NCBI GenBank assembly: GCA_002505345.1
Contig: DAUY01000002.1
Span: forward strand, 148,858 to 212,857
Source of the DNA: Methanomassiliicoccaceae archaeon UBA370
GTDB lineage: Archaea > Thermoplasmatota > Thermoplasmata > Methanomassiliicoccales > Methanomethylophilaceae
DNA length: 64,000 nucleotides
Reading direction: 5' to 3'
Shown: positions 27,180-36,299 of the stretch, piece by piece
Numbering within the stretch: position 1 is the first letter of the stretch
Layout of the letters: each line of letters begins with the position of its first letter
Position numbers and translations under genes: made by a program
Notes under the pieces: model-generated
What the model was told of the DNA's origin: nothing
Seen by the model: the letters and a program-made list of their open reading frames with translations, nothing else
The model's database searches: none

Positions 27180-28028
27180 ATGGAGAACGCCGTAGAGGTA
27201 AGAGGCCTCCGCAAGTCCTACGGGGACTACGAGATAAAGGGTCTGGACCTGGACATACCCGCCGGCTATATCGTCGGATTGATAGGCGAGAACGGGGCAG
27301 GGAAGACCACATTGATAAAATGCATAACCGGAGCAAACCGTTGCGATTCCGGGATAATAAAGGTCTTCGGATCGTCTGATAGGACGGTACTGGGAAAGAT
27401 CGGGGTCGTGTTCGACGAATGCTGTTTCCACAAGATGATGTCAGGGAAGCAGATAGGAGATCTCATGGCGGATCTGTATCCTGAATGGGATCAATCCCGT
27501 TATGAGCTCCTGATGGAAAAGTTCGGGATATCCCTGGACAAGAAGGTCCATGAACTCTCTCGTGGGATGAGCATGAAGATCCAGGTCGCGGTGGAATTGT
27601 CCCACGGTGCCGATCTGGTCATCCTCGACGAGGCCACCGCGGGAATGGACCCAGCTTCCAGGGACGAGTTCCTGGACATAGTGATGGAATACATGCAGGA
27701 TGACAGGCACTCTATGCTGATGTCGTCGCACATAACGTCAGATCTGGAGAGGGTCGCCGATTACATAGTGTTTCTTCACGGGGGCAGGATAATTATGAGC
27801 GAACCTAAAGATGAGATATTGGACAGGTACGGGGTGGTCAAAGGTGGCGAGGCGCAGGTTCTGGCGATAGGCCGCGAGAATATTGCCAGTCTCAGACGGG
27901 AAAGCTATTCAGTCTCGGCCCTCGTCAGAGATCGTCACGCCGTGAAAGAGGCGTTCCCGGAACTGACGGTCGACACAGCATCCCTGGATGATATCATGGT
28001 GCTCATTGTCAGGGGTGATGCCGCATGA
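27180..28028 (+). CDS. ABC transporter ATP-binding protein of ytrA operon
   Basis: 282 residues; ATG directly follows the regulator's TGA. Walker A GENGAGKTT (37-45), signature LSRGMSMKIQVA (about 127), Walker B LVILDEATAGMD (about 148), switch His in SSHI. The C-terminal 60 residues are a small variable domain. Overlaps the permease start by four bases. YtrB-like ATPases export peptides, lipids or antibiotics; the substrate is not readable here. Confidence 0.92.
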   Translation: MENAVEVRGLRKSYGDYEIKGLDLDIPAGYIVGLIGENGAGKTTLIKCITGANRCDSGIIKVFGSSDRTVLGKIGVVFDECCFHKMMSGKQIGDLMADLYPEWDQSRYELLMEKFGISLDKKVHELSRGMSMKIQVAVELSHGADLVILDEATAGMDPASRDEFLDIVMEYMQDDRHSMLMSSHITSDLERVADYIVFLHGGRIIMSEPKDEILDRYGVVKGGEAQVLAIGRENIASLRRESYSVSALVRDRHAVKEAFPELTVDTASLDDIMVLIVRGDAA

Positions 28029-28636
28029 CGACATTGGTCCGCAAGGATTTGATTCTCATCAAGTCCAGCATAGTGTCGCTCAGTATATTCGCAGCCGTGC
28101 TGTGCTTCCTGCTCAGGGTCCCTTTGGTCACGTACATCTTGCCTGCCGTTTTGTTGGTATCTCTTGCCTCAGCGTCCATCCGCTGGGACGAACAATGCAA
28201 TTGGGACAGATATGTCGTGTCTATCGGTGTGGACAGGAACACAATCGTACGTTCCAAGTTCGTCACGGGCGTGATACTCGCACTGATCGGGACGGCCATC
28301 GGTCTGGTCATATCCATCTCGATGTCCTACGTCTATGATTCTGGATATGTTGCGTCTTTGGTGACGGCATGCCCTCTGGGTTTCATCATCGGCATCATCG
28401 TATCGAGCGTTTCGGTTGCGGTTTACTATGTAACAGGCAACAGCGTCAAGACACAATATATCTCAGTGGTGGCTAATATCGTGGTCATCAGCGCTCTGAT
28501 TACGCTGTCCATGGTTGCCGCAGAGGCCTTCGGAGATTTGACACTGGTCGTACTGGCTCTTGCGGCAGTCGCAGCAGTGATAGTTTACACATGCTACTCG
28601 GTTTCCTGTAGAAGATTTGCCGGAATCGATCTGTGA
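28025..28636 (+). CDS. ABC-2 type membrane subunit of ytrA operon
   Basis: 203 residues with about six hydrophobic segments (12-30, 33-50, 80-105, 108-130, 140-165, 170-192). The loop SIGVDRNTIVRSKFVTG corresponds to the coupling segment of ABC-2 permeases. Third gene of the operon with the GntR regulator and ATPase. Short for the family, where about 200-250 is common. Confidence 0.82.
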   Translation: MTTLVRKDLILIKSSIVSLSIFAAVLCFLLRVPLVTYILPAVLLVSLASASIRWDEQCNWDRYVVSIGVDRNTIVRSKFVTGVILALIGTAIGLVISISMSYVYDSGYVASLVTACPLGFIIGIIVSSVSVAVYYVTGNSVKTQYISVVANIVVISALITLSMVAAEAFGDLTLVVLALAAVAAVIVYTCYSVSCRRFAGIDL

Positions 28637-29022
28637 TATGTGCGCACGTTTCGGGCAGTGCACAGCCGCACGCGCAATCTGTGCCGGGAACGAGCTCACA
28701 GATGCGATCGGAGTGAGGGCACATCATGTGGGCGCCTCCAACTGGGGGTCGGAGCGTCGTTTCGACGTGCACGGCGCAAACCGCAATACAGGGGGCCCGG
28801 TTACATCGGTCAAGAAGCGGGCAACCGGTACAACGGCCTGATTCTGCGAGCTCCAACACGGCCGCGCATGACGTGCCGGCTTGATGAGAAAGGATGACAC
28901 CGGTCCACATCCGGGCCCGACCTTCGTTGGAATTTTCCTTTTTCGCATTCACTCGGCGACGTTTTCGCCGAAAATAAATTATGAATAAATTAGTGCCGTT
29001 AACCGGTCGAGCTAGATTAAAG
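28637..29022. other. intergenic stretch without a supported gene
   Basis: 386 bases between the permease stop and tRNA-Tyr. Open frames exist on both strands in the same codon phase, and the minus-strand one is cysteine-rich (about a dozen Cys), but that follows from GCA codons on the plus strand reading as TGC on the minus. Arginine codons (CGN) differ from the AGG-rich usage of neighbours. No start site with a good ribosome-binding site, and no domain. An AT-rich segment at 28930-29010 may be the promoter side of unrelated transcripts. Confidence 0.4.
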
Positions 29023-29134
29023 TGGTCCCCACCCCCTGATTTGAACAGGGGACCTGCTGATATCGGCGGCTGCACCGGATAAATCCGGAAACTCTCTACA
29101 GTCAGCCGCTCTGGCCAGACTGAGCTAGGTGGGG
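29023..29134 (-). tRNA. tRNA-Tyr (anticodon GTA) with 34-base intron
   Basis: On the minus strand the acceptor CCCCACC (29128-29134) pairs with GGTGGGG, followed by discriminator A and encoded CCA (29023-29025). The C1-G72 pair and A73 are the archaeal tyrosine identity set. D-arm GCTC/GAGC. Anticodon stem GCTGA/TCAGC with loop CTGTAG-A, anticodon GTA. The loop is interrupted after position 37 by an intron at 29062-29095, the canonical archaeal splice position. T-arm CCCTG-TTCAAAT-CAGGG. Confidence 0.95.
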
Positions 29135-29190
29135 ACGTTTGGGGATTATATGCACATTACTTAAAACCATTTGGGTGGGTACGGCGGCTT

Positions 29191-29937
29191 TCAACCGAAA
29201 TAATTCAGGTCTTCGCATGAACCGCGGCTGTTTTCCAGCTCTCTGACCTTCTGGTTAAGTTCGTCGATCATGGCCGAATGAGTCTCAAGCTCCTTGGTGT
29301 CCACTTCGACGCCGAGCTTCTTCACCAGGATGGCCATCACCGCTCCGGCGCTCTTGTGGTCGATGAAGTATCCGGGAGTCTCGCCCATGAGACATATGGA
29401 ATCGATGCCGTAGATCTGACCTAGGGCCAGGAACATGGCGCTTGCGCCGACGATCCCTCCTTTGGGCTCCCCCGGTTCGAAAACGACGCCGAGGGATTCA
29501 TAGGCCGGCCTGACCTCCTTTCTGGATACGGCACCGAGCACCCGCGGGGATTCGACGATCCCGCCGGTTCCGTAGCCACCCAGCGTGATGATCTCCGAGG
29601 GATCGTATCCCATCAGGACTTCCATTATGTCGCTGCATATAAGGAACTGGCCTTCAGGAGTGGACCCCTGGTAGTTCCCGCTGATGAATATTATATCCTT
29701 ATTTCCCGCCTTAGCGAACCAGAGCTCGTTCCTGGCGAAGTCCGCGACGCTCTCCGAGTCCACGCTCACCTGGGGGGGAAAATCCGGAGAATACAGGCAG
29801 GCGAGCCTTTTGGCGCCCAGTGCCGAGGCGAGATAGTCTGCTGCGATCTTGCCCACATTGCCGATGCCTGGAAGACCCTCAATAACGATCGGTCTGTCCA
29901 GTTCGGGTTTGGAATCATACCTTATGATACTTTCCAT
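29191..29937 (-). CDS. proteasome assembly chaperone family (PAC2/PbaB-like) protein
   Basis: 248 residues. The N-terminal EGLPGIGNVGKIAADYL (20-36) and the middle GGYGTGG and GIVGASAMFL segments are hallmarks of the archaeal PAC2 family; the C-terminus is a short coiled-coil helix. Members act as assembly or ATP-independent chaperones for proteasome-like complexes. Last gene of the translation operon, overlapping the Nop10 gene by about 23 bases. Confidence 0.88.
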   Translation of the reverse strand: MESIIRYDSKPELDRPIVIEGLPGIGNVGKIAADYLASALGAKRLACLYSPDFPPQVSVDSESVADFARNELWFAKAGNKDIIFISGNYQGSTPEGQFLICSDIMEVLMGYDPSEIITLGGYGTGGIVESPRVLGAVSRKEVRPAYESLGVVFEPGEPKGGIVGASAMFLALGQIYGIDSICLMGETPGYFIDHKSAGAVMAILVKKLGVEVDTKELETHSAMIDELNQKVRELENSRGSCEDLNYFG

Positions 29938-30091
29938 TTTCTCCGTACTCCTCTTCTATGGCTTTGCGGCGGTATGCGCCGTAACGGTCGTCCGGAGAAT
30001 ATTTAGGGGGGATGGGCGTGGAAGTGCGGCTCTTGCAAACAGGGCACTCTTCCTTGAACGTGTACCTTCCGCACGCGCCGCAACGCTTCAT
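29915..30091 (-). CDS. nop10: H/ACA snoRNP component Nop10
   Basis: 58 residues from ATG 30091 (an upstream ATG at 30112 would add seven residues). Zinc-binding CGACG and CPVCKS near the N-terminus, then the conserved PPKYSPDDRYGAYRR segment and a helical tail. Nop10 supports the Cbf5 pseudouridine synthase in H/ACA RNPs. Its place after aIF2-alpha, S27e and L44e is the standard archaeal order. Confidence 0.95.
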   Translation of the reverse strand: MKRCGACGRYTFKEECPVCKSRTSTPIPPKYSPDDRYGAYRRKAIEEEYGENGKYHKV

Positions 30092-30108
30092 GTCCCCGTC
30101 CATGTCCT

Positions 30109-30891
30109 TCACTTGCTTTCGCGTTTGAGGACCGCGGAACCGCCTGCGGCAACGAGGTTGTCCACAGCTGCCGCGGATACGTTTTTCATTATCTCCTCGG
30201 CCTCTTTGTAGTCTCCCGCTTTGACGAGTATCCTGTACTTGGGACAGCCTATGCAGCTGATACCTACGTCGTGACCGTCTCCGGCCGCAAGTCCGGCCTC
30301 GAGGGCCTTCCTGATGAGCACCACTCCGTTAGGGGCGGCGGACGTCATAACCAGCGTGCCGTCTATCTGAACGGACGATACGGAGACGTTCTCTTTCGCG
30401 ACCTCTATGAACGTCTCGACCCATTCCCCGGAAAAGTCTTCCAGGAATCCATTGGGGTCGGCTACGACGGACTCGAAAGCGCCGTAAAGGGTTTCATAAG
30501 TTTCCACAAGTTCGTCGACGAACATGTGGTAGGCCTCGTCCTCGGTAATCGACATGCGCTCGGCGATTATCTCAACGAGTTTCTCGGCCTTTTTATCGTT
30601 CTTCCAAAACTGGATCTTCTCTCTCTTCTGGTGTTCGTTCACCGATTTGAGCGAAAGGTCGATCTGACCCTTCTTGGAGTCCACGCCCAGGACCTTACAG
30701 ACGATCTTTTGACCTTCTCTAATGTAGTCTCTGATGTATTTGACCCAGCCAGTGGCAACATCCCGGATATGGACGAATCCTTCTTTGTCGTCGTATTCGT
30801 CAAGAGTTACGAAAGCACCGAAGTTTTTTACATTTGTCACGGTGCAGACTACTAACTCGCCGTATTCGGGAAAGCCTTTGGCCCTCGACAT
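30109..30891 (-). CDS. eif2a: translation initiation factor 2 alpha subunit
   Basis: 260 residues. An N-terminal S1 RNA-binding domain (about 10-83: GELVVCTVTNVKNFGAFVTL, DEYDDKEGFVHI) is followed by a helical domain and a C-terminal alpha/beta domain that binds the gamma subunit. The trimer aIF2 delivers initiator tRNA to the ribosome. Its ATG shares one base with the S27e stop. Confidence 0.96.
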   Translation of the reverse strand: MSRAKGFPEYGELVVCTVTNVKNFGAFVTLDEYDDKEGFVHIRDVATGWVKYIRDYIREGQKIVCKVLGVDSKKGQIDLSLKSVNEHQKREKIQFWKNDKKAEKLVEIIAERMSITEDEAYHMFVDELVETYETLYGAFESVVADPNGFLEDFSGEWVETFIEVAKENVSVSSVQIDGTLVMTSAAPNGVVLIRKALEAGLAAGDGHDVGISCIGCPKYRILVKAGDYKEAEEIMKNVSAAAVDNLVAAGGSAVLKRESK

Positions 30892-31058
30892 CAGCCGACC
30901 ACCTCGAGCACTTCGCCGTTGATCTTACCGACCCCTCCCTTGGGGACGATAAGGGTGGATCCGCAAACGAGGCACTTGACCTCGGTGGCGGCCTTCCTAA
31001 AGGCGACCTGCTCGTTTCCGCAGTCCGGACATTTAATTTTAACAAAATCACCGGTCAT
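30891..31058 (-). CDS. rps27e: ribosomal protein S27e
   Basis: 55 residues. Zinc ribbon CPDC (10-13) and CLVC (29-32), then STLIVPKGGVGKING, which is the S27e signature. Small-subunit protein of archaea and eukaryotes. Stop and aIF2-alpha start overlap (TGATG), and its start is four bases from the L44e stop. Confidence 0.95.
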   Translation of the reverse strand: MTGDFVKIKCPDCGNEQVAFRKAATEVKCLVCGSTLIVPKGGVGKINGEVLEVVG

Positions 31059-31062
31059 GAAA

Positions 31063-31341
31063 TCACTCCGTAAGTTCGAACTTCTTGGCCCTGATGCAGC
31101 TTGTGAGGTGTGCTTTCTTGCACGTGGTGCATCTGTAACGGATGTTCACTCTCTTGGTCGGTTTTTCTCTTCCTTCTGGTTTAGGCCTGGGGAAACCTCC
31201 GTAACCGGATGTTACTTCTCTGAATCTCCTCTGACCCCATTTGAGCTCACTGGCCTTCTTCTTCTTGACTCTCTCCACGTCGTGCATGGTGTGGGTCTTG
31301 CAGAAAGGACAGTAAGTCTTGATAGCCCTGGGCATTTTCAT
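31063..31341 (-). CDS. rpl44e: ribosomal protein L44e
   Basis: 92 residues from ATG 31341, chosen because GAGGTGA lies seven bases upstream. Zinc cysteines CPFC (about 11-14) and CTTC (about 72-75), with the basic middle region and YGGFPRPKP typical of L44e. It binds the E-site region of the large subunit. First gene of the operon. Confidence 0.95.
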   Translation of the reverse strand: MKMPRAIKTYCPFCKTHTMHDVERVKKKKASELKWGQRRFREVTSGYGGFPRPKPEGREKPTKRVNIRYRCTTCKKAHLTSCIRAKKFELTE

Positions 31342-31634
31342 TATCAAGTCACCTCGTCTGTTGGGACGGAACGTGCTAATATCGAGGACATATAAATAAG
31401 CTCACCCTCCAGCCTATACTATTACGCGAGTATATCGTCGGGAAAAAAGAGATGCTCCAGAAATATAGAGGGGCAATCGTTTTTCTTGTATTTCATATTA
31501 TCGTATTATTAGCATAATAAAGATGAAATTTCTGTCTGTCATCCCGTCGTTGGATGTATATTGTGAATAGTTATATCCATCAAATATATACGGCTGCAAA
31601 CATTAATATATGCGCAAATCAAGATAAAAAATAC

Positions 31635-31982
31635 ATGTCCGGAGAAAACGGTGGTCCCGCAGAAAGCCTGCTGGTGGCCCTGAACATACGTCGCAACAGC
31701 GCCAAGGTCCTTATCTACATGGCATGTCACGGCGAGGCCACGTCCGATGATCTGGAATCCGCGCTCGGAATCGGTCAGCCCAGCGTTTCGGCGGCCATAA
31801 AAGACCTGGATGGACTGGGGTGGCTTACAACCGAGCAGATGCGTTCTGATACCAAGGGCAGGCCAAAGCACAAATACAGGTTATCCAAGGCTTTCGAGGC
31901 TATCGCCGACGAGATCGAGAGGATGGCACGGAACAGGATATCGGAGATCGAGGACGGTCTGAAGCATCTCAGGCTCGCCTGA
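31635..31982 (+). CDS. winged-helix transcriptional regulator
   Basis: 115 residues from ATG 31635. A winged helix at about 12-80 (NSAKVLIYMACHGEATSDDLESALG, QPSVSAAIKDLDGLGWL, KGRPKHKYRLS) of MarR/TrmB-like type; the KGRPKxxY turn is the wing. A short C-terminal helix (EIERMARNRISEIEDGL) probably dimerises. Target unknown. An AT-rich upstream region (31490-31630) has several TATA-like runs. It overlaps the convergent rpiA gene by 14 bases. Confidence 0.82.
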   Translation: MSGENGGPAESLLVALNIRRNSAKVLIYMACHGEATSDDLESALGIGQPSVSAAIKDLDGLGWLTTEQMRSDTKGRPKHKYRLSKAFEAIADEIERMARNRISEIEDGLKHLRLA

Positions 31983-32667
31983 GGGTTTCTACTTCGTCTG
32001 GTCCCCTCGCAACGATCGCCACTGAGGCCGTGTTCAGGAAAAGTCCGTTCTCTATTACTCCGGGGATTATATTCAGGCGGGACTCAAGGAAGAAGGGGCG
32101 TTCGATGGGGCCGAAGTCGCAGTCGTATATGTAGTTCCCTCCGTCAGTGATGAATATCTCTCCGTCCTTTGTCCTGAGAGTCGCCTCGCATCCCTGTTTT
32201 TCGAGGGCATATTTGGTGCGCTCGTAACCGAAGCGCAGAACTTCCACCGGGAGCGGGGAGGTCGTGCCGAGAACATCCACAAGCTTCGACCGGTCGGCGA
32301 TAATGACTTCCGTTTCAGTCGCGGCGGCGATGATCTTTTCCATCAGCAGGGCACCGCCCAGTCCCTTTATGAGCTGGAGCTGGGGATCGATCTCGTCCGC
32401 GCCGTCAATGGTTACGTCTATCGGTCCTGTGCCTTCGAAGGGCACGACGTTCAGTCCGAAGGACCTGCCGAGCTGTGCACTTTTCTCGGAGGTGGACACG
32501 CAACTGAGGGCGAGCTTCTCTTCCGCCACCCTCTCGCCTATCCTCTTTATCGCGAAGAATGCCGTGGAGCCTGTTCCGAGCCCTACGGTCATACCGTCCT
32601 TGATGTATTCGTCGGCCGCCATCTCGGCCGCAGCTTTTTTCATCGCATCGCTTTCAGACAAGGTCAT
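31969..32667 (-). CDS. rpiA: ribose-5-phosphate isomerase A
   Basis: 232 residues. GLGTGSTAFFAIKRI near 28, DGADEID (catalytic Asp/Glu) near 88 and KGLGGALLMEKI near 100 are the RpiA motifs. Converts ribulose-5-phosphate to ribose-5-phosphate for nucleotide synthesis. The start overlaps the end of the creatininase-family gene by 14 bases. Confidence 0.96.
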   Translation of the reverse strand: MTLSESDAMKKAAAEMAADEYIKDGMTVGLGTGSTAFFAIKRIGERVAEEKLALSCVSTSEKSAQLGRSFGLNVVPFEGTGPIDVTIDGADEIDPQLQLIKGLGGALLMEKIIAAATETEVIIADRSKLVDVLGTTSPLPVEVLRFGYERTKYALEKQGCEATLRTKDGEIFITDGGNYIYDCDFGPIERPFFLESRLNIIPGVIENGLFLNTASVAIVARGPDEVETLRRA

Positions 32668-33361
32668 TTCTGATCATCTCTTCGATTTTATCCGCAACAT
32701 AGCGGTTGACAGCATCTCCCAGCTCCGCAGACGCATCAGTCGTGTCGCCTGCCAGTCCTTCAGGGAAGCAGATCTCTGCATTTGCGAGGACCAGGAAACC
32801 GTGGTCCGAGTATAATCCTATCGGGCGCGCCTGGCCCACCAGTTCAGGGCATATCGCCATGACGCGGGATGTCTCGAGTAGGCCGGCATGACCGTCGCCC
32901 TTGATGCCACGTACATCTGGGTGTTCCTCCGCCACGTCGTAATCCGTTAGGAATATCACTTTGCATCCCGTCTCTCTCACGAAGCGCTTGCAGGCCTCCG
33001 AACAAGCTGTCATATGGGCGCTCCCCGCGTGTCCGGTCATGACCAGGAATTTTTTCACCCCCTTTTCGAATAGGGACGTCAGTACGTCATAGGTCACGGA
33101 CCTCATGGTATCGAACGTGATTGCCACAGTTCCGGGCATGTTCCTCGTGGACGAATGGACCCCGTAGTTCATGGGCGGCAGTATCAGAAGGTTGTCGAAC
33201 CTGCGGTCGAGCTCCTCGGCGACCCACATGGGCTGTACGGTGTCGCTGTTTAGAGGCAGGTGGGGCCCGTGAGCTTCGGTCGCGCCTATCACGAAAACCG
33301 CCACCGGGTCCATCTTGACGGCTTCTGCGAACTTGTCGCGAGTGATTTCTGCTACTTTCAT
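32654..33361 (-). CDS. creatininase family amidohydrolase
   Basis: 235 residues. Metal ligands in the family pattern: Glu in ATEAHGPHLPLNSD (29-42), the GHAGSAHMTAC His region near 111 and DGHAGLLETS near 155. Archaeal members include the enzyme ArfB, which deformylates an intermediate of riboflavin and F420 synthesis, and mycofactocin MftE; either is possible. Coupled to rpiA, which would fit the ribose/riboflavin link but does not prove it. Confidence 0.8.
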   Translation of the reverse strand: MKVAEITRDKFAEAVKMDPVAVFVIGATEAHGPHLPLNSDTVQPMWVAEELDRRFDNLLILPPMNYGVHSSTRNMPGTVAITFDTMRSVTYDVLTSLFEKGVKKFLVMTGHAGSAHMTACSEACKRFVRETGCKVIFLTDYDVAEEHPDVRGIKGDGHAGLLETSRVMAICPELVGQARPIGLYSDHGFLVLANAEICFPEGLAGDTTDASAELGDAVNRYVADKIEEMIRNDLV

Positions 33362-33409
33362 GTCCGAGCATGGAGATACGTTAATTTAATCTGAGCGCTT
33401 GGCAGGAGC

Positions 33410-34093
33410 ATGCGGCTAGCTTCCCTTTTCTCAGGAGGAAAGGATTCGGCGTTCTCCATGTACGCAATGCTACAGTCCGGACACGAGGTGCCGTATATGG
33501 TGAGCATAAGGCCCCTGAGCGGCACGTCATGGATATTTCATGTTCCCAACATAGGGAACGTCCCGGCCATGGCAGAGGCGATGGAAAGGAAGCATATCGC
33601 CGGCTCTACCGACGGAACCGAGGAGGGGGACATGGCCGGCCTCAGGGACGCTCTTTCAGGTCTTGACATCGACGGAGTCGTGGTCGGTGCGGTATGGTCG
33701 GATTACCAATGGGACCGCGTCAACCGCGTGTGCGGAGAACTGGGCCTGTCGGTGTTCTCGCCGATGTGGAGGAAGGAACAGAGCATGATGCTCCGCGAAA
33801 TAGTCTCCTCCGGGATAAGGGCCGTGGTCATCGGCTATTATGCCGAAGGCTTCGGGCCCGAGTGGCTGGGCAGGGAGATCGACGAAACAGCCATCCGCGA
33901 CCTGGAGCTTCTGAACCGGAAACACGGCATCAGCGTCATCGGCGAGGGGGGAGAGTACGAGACATTCGTGATCGACTCGCCGATGCACAAGCATCCACTG
34001 GAGATCTCGCAGTATAACACTGAAGTCGGCCGGAACTCCGGGACCCTCGACGTCATAAAGCTGGTGAAAGGCTCTCGGGAGCATGGCCCCTGA
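33410..34093 (+). CDS. diphthine--ammonia ligase-like (Dph6 family) ATPase
   Basis: 227 residues. The PP-loop SGGKDSAFSMYAM (8-20) and the conserved GEGGEYETFV (about 182-191) are marks of the Dph6/TIGR00289 group. These ATP pyrophosphatases make the last amide of diphthamide on elongation factor 2. It overlaps the convergent P-type ATPase gene by 41 bases, and its start lies about 50 bases from the divergent creatininase-family gene. Confidence 0.88.
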   Translation: MRLASLFSGGKDSAFSMYAMLQSGHEVPYMVSIRPLSGTSWIFHVPNIGNVPAMAEAMERKHIAGSTDGTEEGDMAGLRDALSGLDIDGVVVGAVWSDYQWDRVNRVCGELGLSVFSPMWRKEQSMMLREIVSSGIRAVVIGYYAEGFGPEWLGREIDETAIRDLELLNRKHGISVIGEGGEYETFVIDSPMHKHPLEISQYNTEVGRNSGTLDVIKLVKGSREHGP

Positions 34094-36299
34094 GCCTCAG
34101 CGCGTTGGTGACGACCAAGAGCGAGGATGCGGACATGGCCGCCGCGGATATCATCGGCATCATGGATATTTCGCCGATCCCCAACAGATAGAGTGCGCCT
34201 GCGGCGACCGGGATGGCCACCACATTATACACGAAGGCCAGGAAAAGGTTCTGCTTGACGTTCCTCATGGTCGCCTTCCCCAGCTCTATAGTTGCAGGTA
34301 TGGACCTTATGTCGTCGGTCATCATGACAACGTCCGCCGAGTCCATGGCTATGTCTGTACCGTTACGGACCGCAAGTCCAATATCGGACTGTGCCAGAGC
34401 CGGGGCGTCGTTTATGCCGTCGCCCGCTACAGCCACGTACCTGCCCTCGGTCTGAAGCTCCTTCACGACCTCCAGCTTATCTCCCGGGGCGGCCCCGGAT
34501 ACGACCCTGTCTATCCCGACCTCCCTGGCGACCGCATCGGCAGTGGCCTTGTTATCTCCGGTGACCATGATCACCTCCGCTCCGTTGGCCTTTATGCGTG
34601 ACACTGCGAATTTCGATTCCGGCCTGACCGGGTCGGACACAGCGATGATTCCCATGGGCTCTTTGTCCTCCGACACGAAGAAGAAGGTCATGGCACGGGA
34701 AGCGAACGATTCTGCATCTTCGTCGTATTCAGAGACATCGCAGCCGATCTCGGTCATCAGCTTCCGGCTCCCTATGACGACCTCCTTTCCATCTACGGTA
34801 CCTCTGGCACCTCCTCCCGTTACTGAGGAGAAGCCGCTGTGTCCGGGTACGGTTATTCCCTCCTTCTTCGCGTAGGATACCACCGCTGAAGCGATGGGAT
34901 GCTCCGAACCGCTTTCAACCGAGGCAGCCAGTGCAATCAGCCTGTCCCTGTCCTTGCCTGATACTGCACCCGTAACCTCCGGCGAACCAATGGTGATCGT
35001 GCCAGTCTTATCAAGTATGACGGTGTCTATGTCCGCTGCCCTCTCGAGGGCGGACGCGTTCTTAAAAAGAATTCCCCGGTCCGCGGCCATGCCGGCCCCC
35101 ACGGTTATGGCCATGGGGGTCGCGAGGCCGAGGGCGCAGGGGCACGATATCACCAGGACGGAGATGAGTACCGTAAGTGAGAACTCCAGCGACTTCCCTG
35201 ATAATAGCCAGGCCGCACAAGCGGCCGCTGCGATGATTATTACCGCAGGAACGAATACCCCGGCGACGCGGTCGGCTATCCTGGCAACGGGTGCCTTCGT
35301 GCCCTGTGCCGTCTCGATCATGGAGATTATCTGATGGAGCACGGTGTCTTTTCCTGTGCCGAAGGCCTCCATCAGGAACCCCCCGGTTCCGTTGACCGTG
35401 CCTGCGAAGACATCATCTCCTTCCGATTTGGGGGAGGGCATGCTTTCGCCTGTCAGCATGGATTCGTTGACAGATGATGTGCCAGATGTTATTTTTCCAT
35501 CGGCAGGTATTCGATCTCCCGGTTTCACCGAGAGCTTATCCCCTTTGACGACCTCCGAAATGGGGACTTCGATCTCAACACCGCCCCTGACCACTGTTGC
35601 GGTCTCGGGCTGGAGGTCCATCAACCCCCTGACGGCTGAATCCGTCTTTATCTTGGAACGCGTCTCCAGGTACTTCCCGACCGAGACTAGCGTGATTATC
35701 ATTGCGGCGGACTCGTAGGTGAGGCCGTCCGCAGGCTGGCCTAGAATAAGGATGGCCGTATTCCAGAGGGCGTAAAGGAATGATGCCGAGGTACCGAGTG
35801 CCACAAGGGAATCCATTGAAGGCGTTCCCGCAATCAGGGCGGGAAAACCCCGTATGTAGAATCTCCTCCCGGCATATATCACGGGTATGCAGATCAGAAG
35901 CTCGATCGTTGCCAGCAGCCGGCGTTCATCGGAAAGCCAGGGTATGCCGACGAACATGTCGGCCATTGCCAAAATAAACAGCGGGACCGTGAACAGCACC
36001 GCAACGGAAAGGTCGCGTCTCATGCGCCCGGATTCTTCGGCTTCGGCTTTGGCGATGGTTTCCGGGTCGTCTTCGATGGTAGAGTACCCTGCTTTCTCTA
36101 TTATCTTTACCAGCCTGTCCCTGTCTGTCTTGGAGGGGTCGAAGCTGATGGCGGCCACGCTGTTGCCGAAGTTGACCGCCGCTTCATAAACCCCTTCGGC
36201 GGATAGGAGAGACTTCTCGATGATTCCTGCGCATGCGGAACAGGACATCCCAGCGATGCGAAAGGTCGTTCTCTCGCGGCCCTCAGCCGAGGAGACCAC
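34053..36299 (-). CDS. copA: copper-type heavy metal P-type ATPase
   Basis: 748 residues from GTG 36299. One N-terminal metal-binding domain (GMSCSACAG near 18) is followed by eight membrane helices. The intramembrane site CPCALGLATP, the phosphorylated Asp in DKTGTIT and the hinge GDGINDAPAL are all present, plus SEHPIASA nucleotide-binding motif. The CPC motif indicates Cu(I) or Ag(I) export. The GTG overlaps the end of the metallochaperone gene, so the two are coupled. Confidence 0.94.
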   Translation of the reverse strand: MVSSAEGRERTTFRIAGMSCSACAGIIEKSLLSAEGVYEAAVNFGNSVAAISFDPSKTDRDRLVKIIEKAGYSTIEDDPETIAKAEAEESGRMRRDLSVAVLFTVPLFILAMADMFVGIPWLSDERRLLATIELLICIPVIYAGRRFYIRGFPALIAGTPSMDSLVALGTSASFLYALWNTAILILGQPADGLTYESAAMIITLVSVGKYLETRSKIKTDSAVRGLMDLQPETATVVRGGVEIEVPISEVVKGDKLSVKPGDRIPADGKITSGTSSVNESMLTGESMPSPKSEGDDVFAGTVNGTGGFLMEAFGTGKDTVLHQIISMIETAQGTKAPVARIADRVAGVFVPAVIIIAAAACAAWLLSGKSLEFSLTVLISVLVISCPCALGLATPMAITVGAGMAADRGILFKNASALERAADIDTVILDKTGTITIGSPEVTGAVSGKDRDRLIALAASVESGSEHPIASAVVSYAKKEGITVPGHSGFSSVTGGGARGTVDGKEVVIGSRKLMTEIGCDVSEYDEDAESFASRAMTFFFVSEDKEPMGIIAVSDPVRPESKFAVSRIKANGAEVIMVTGDNKATADAVAREVGIDRVVSGAAPGDKLEVVKELQTEGRYVAVAGDGINDAPALAQSDIGLAVRNGTDIAMDSADVVMMTDDIRSIPATIELGKATMRNVKQNLFLAFVYNVVAIPVAAGALYLLGIGEISMMPMISAAAMSASSLLVVTNALRLRGHAPESLSPAL

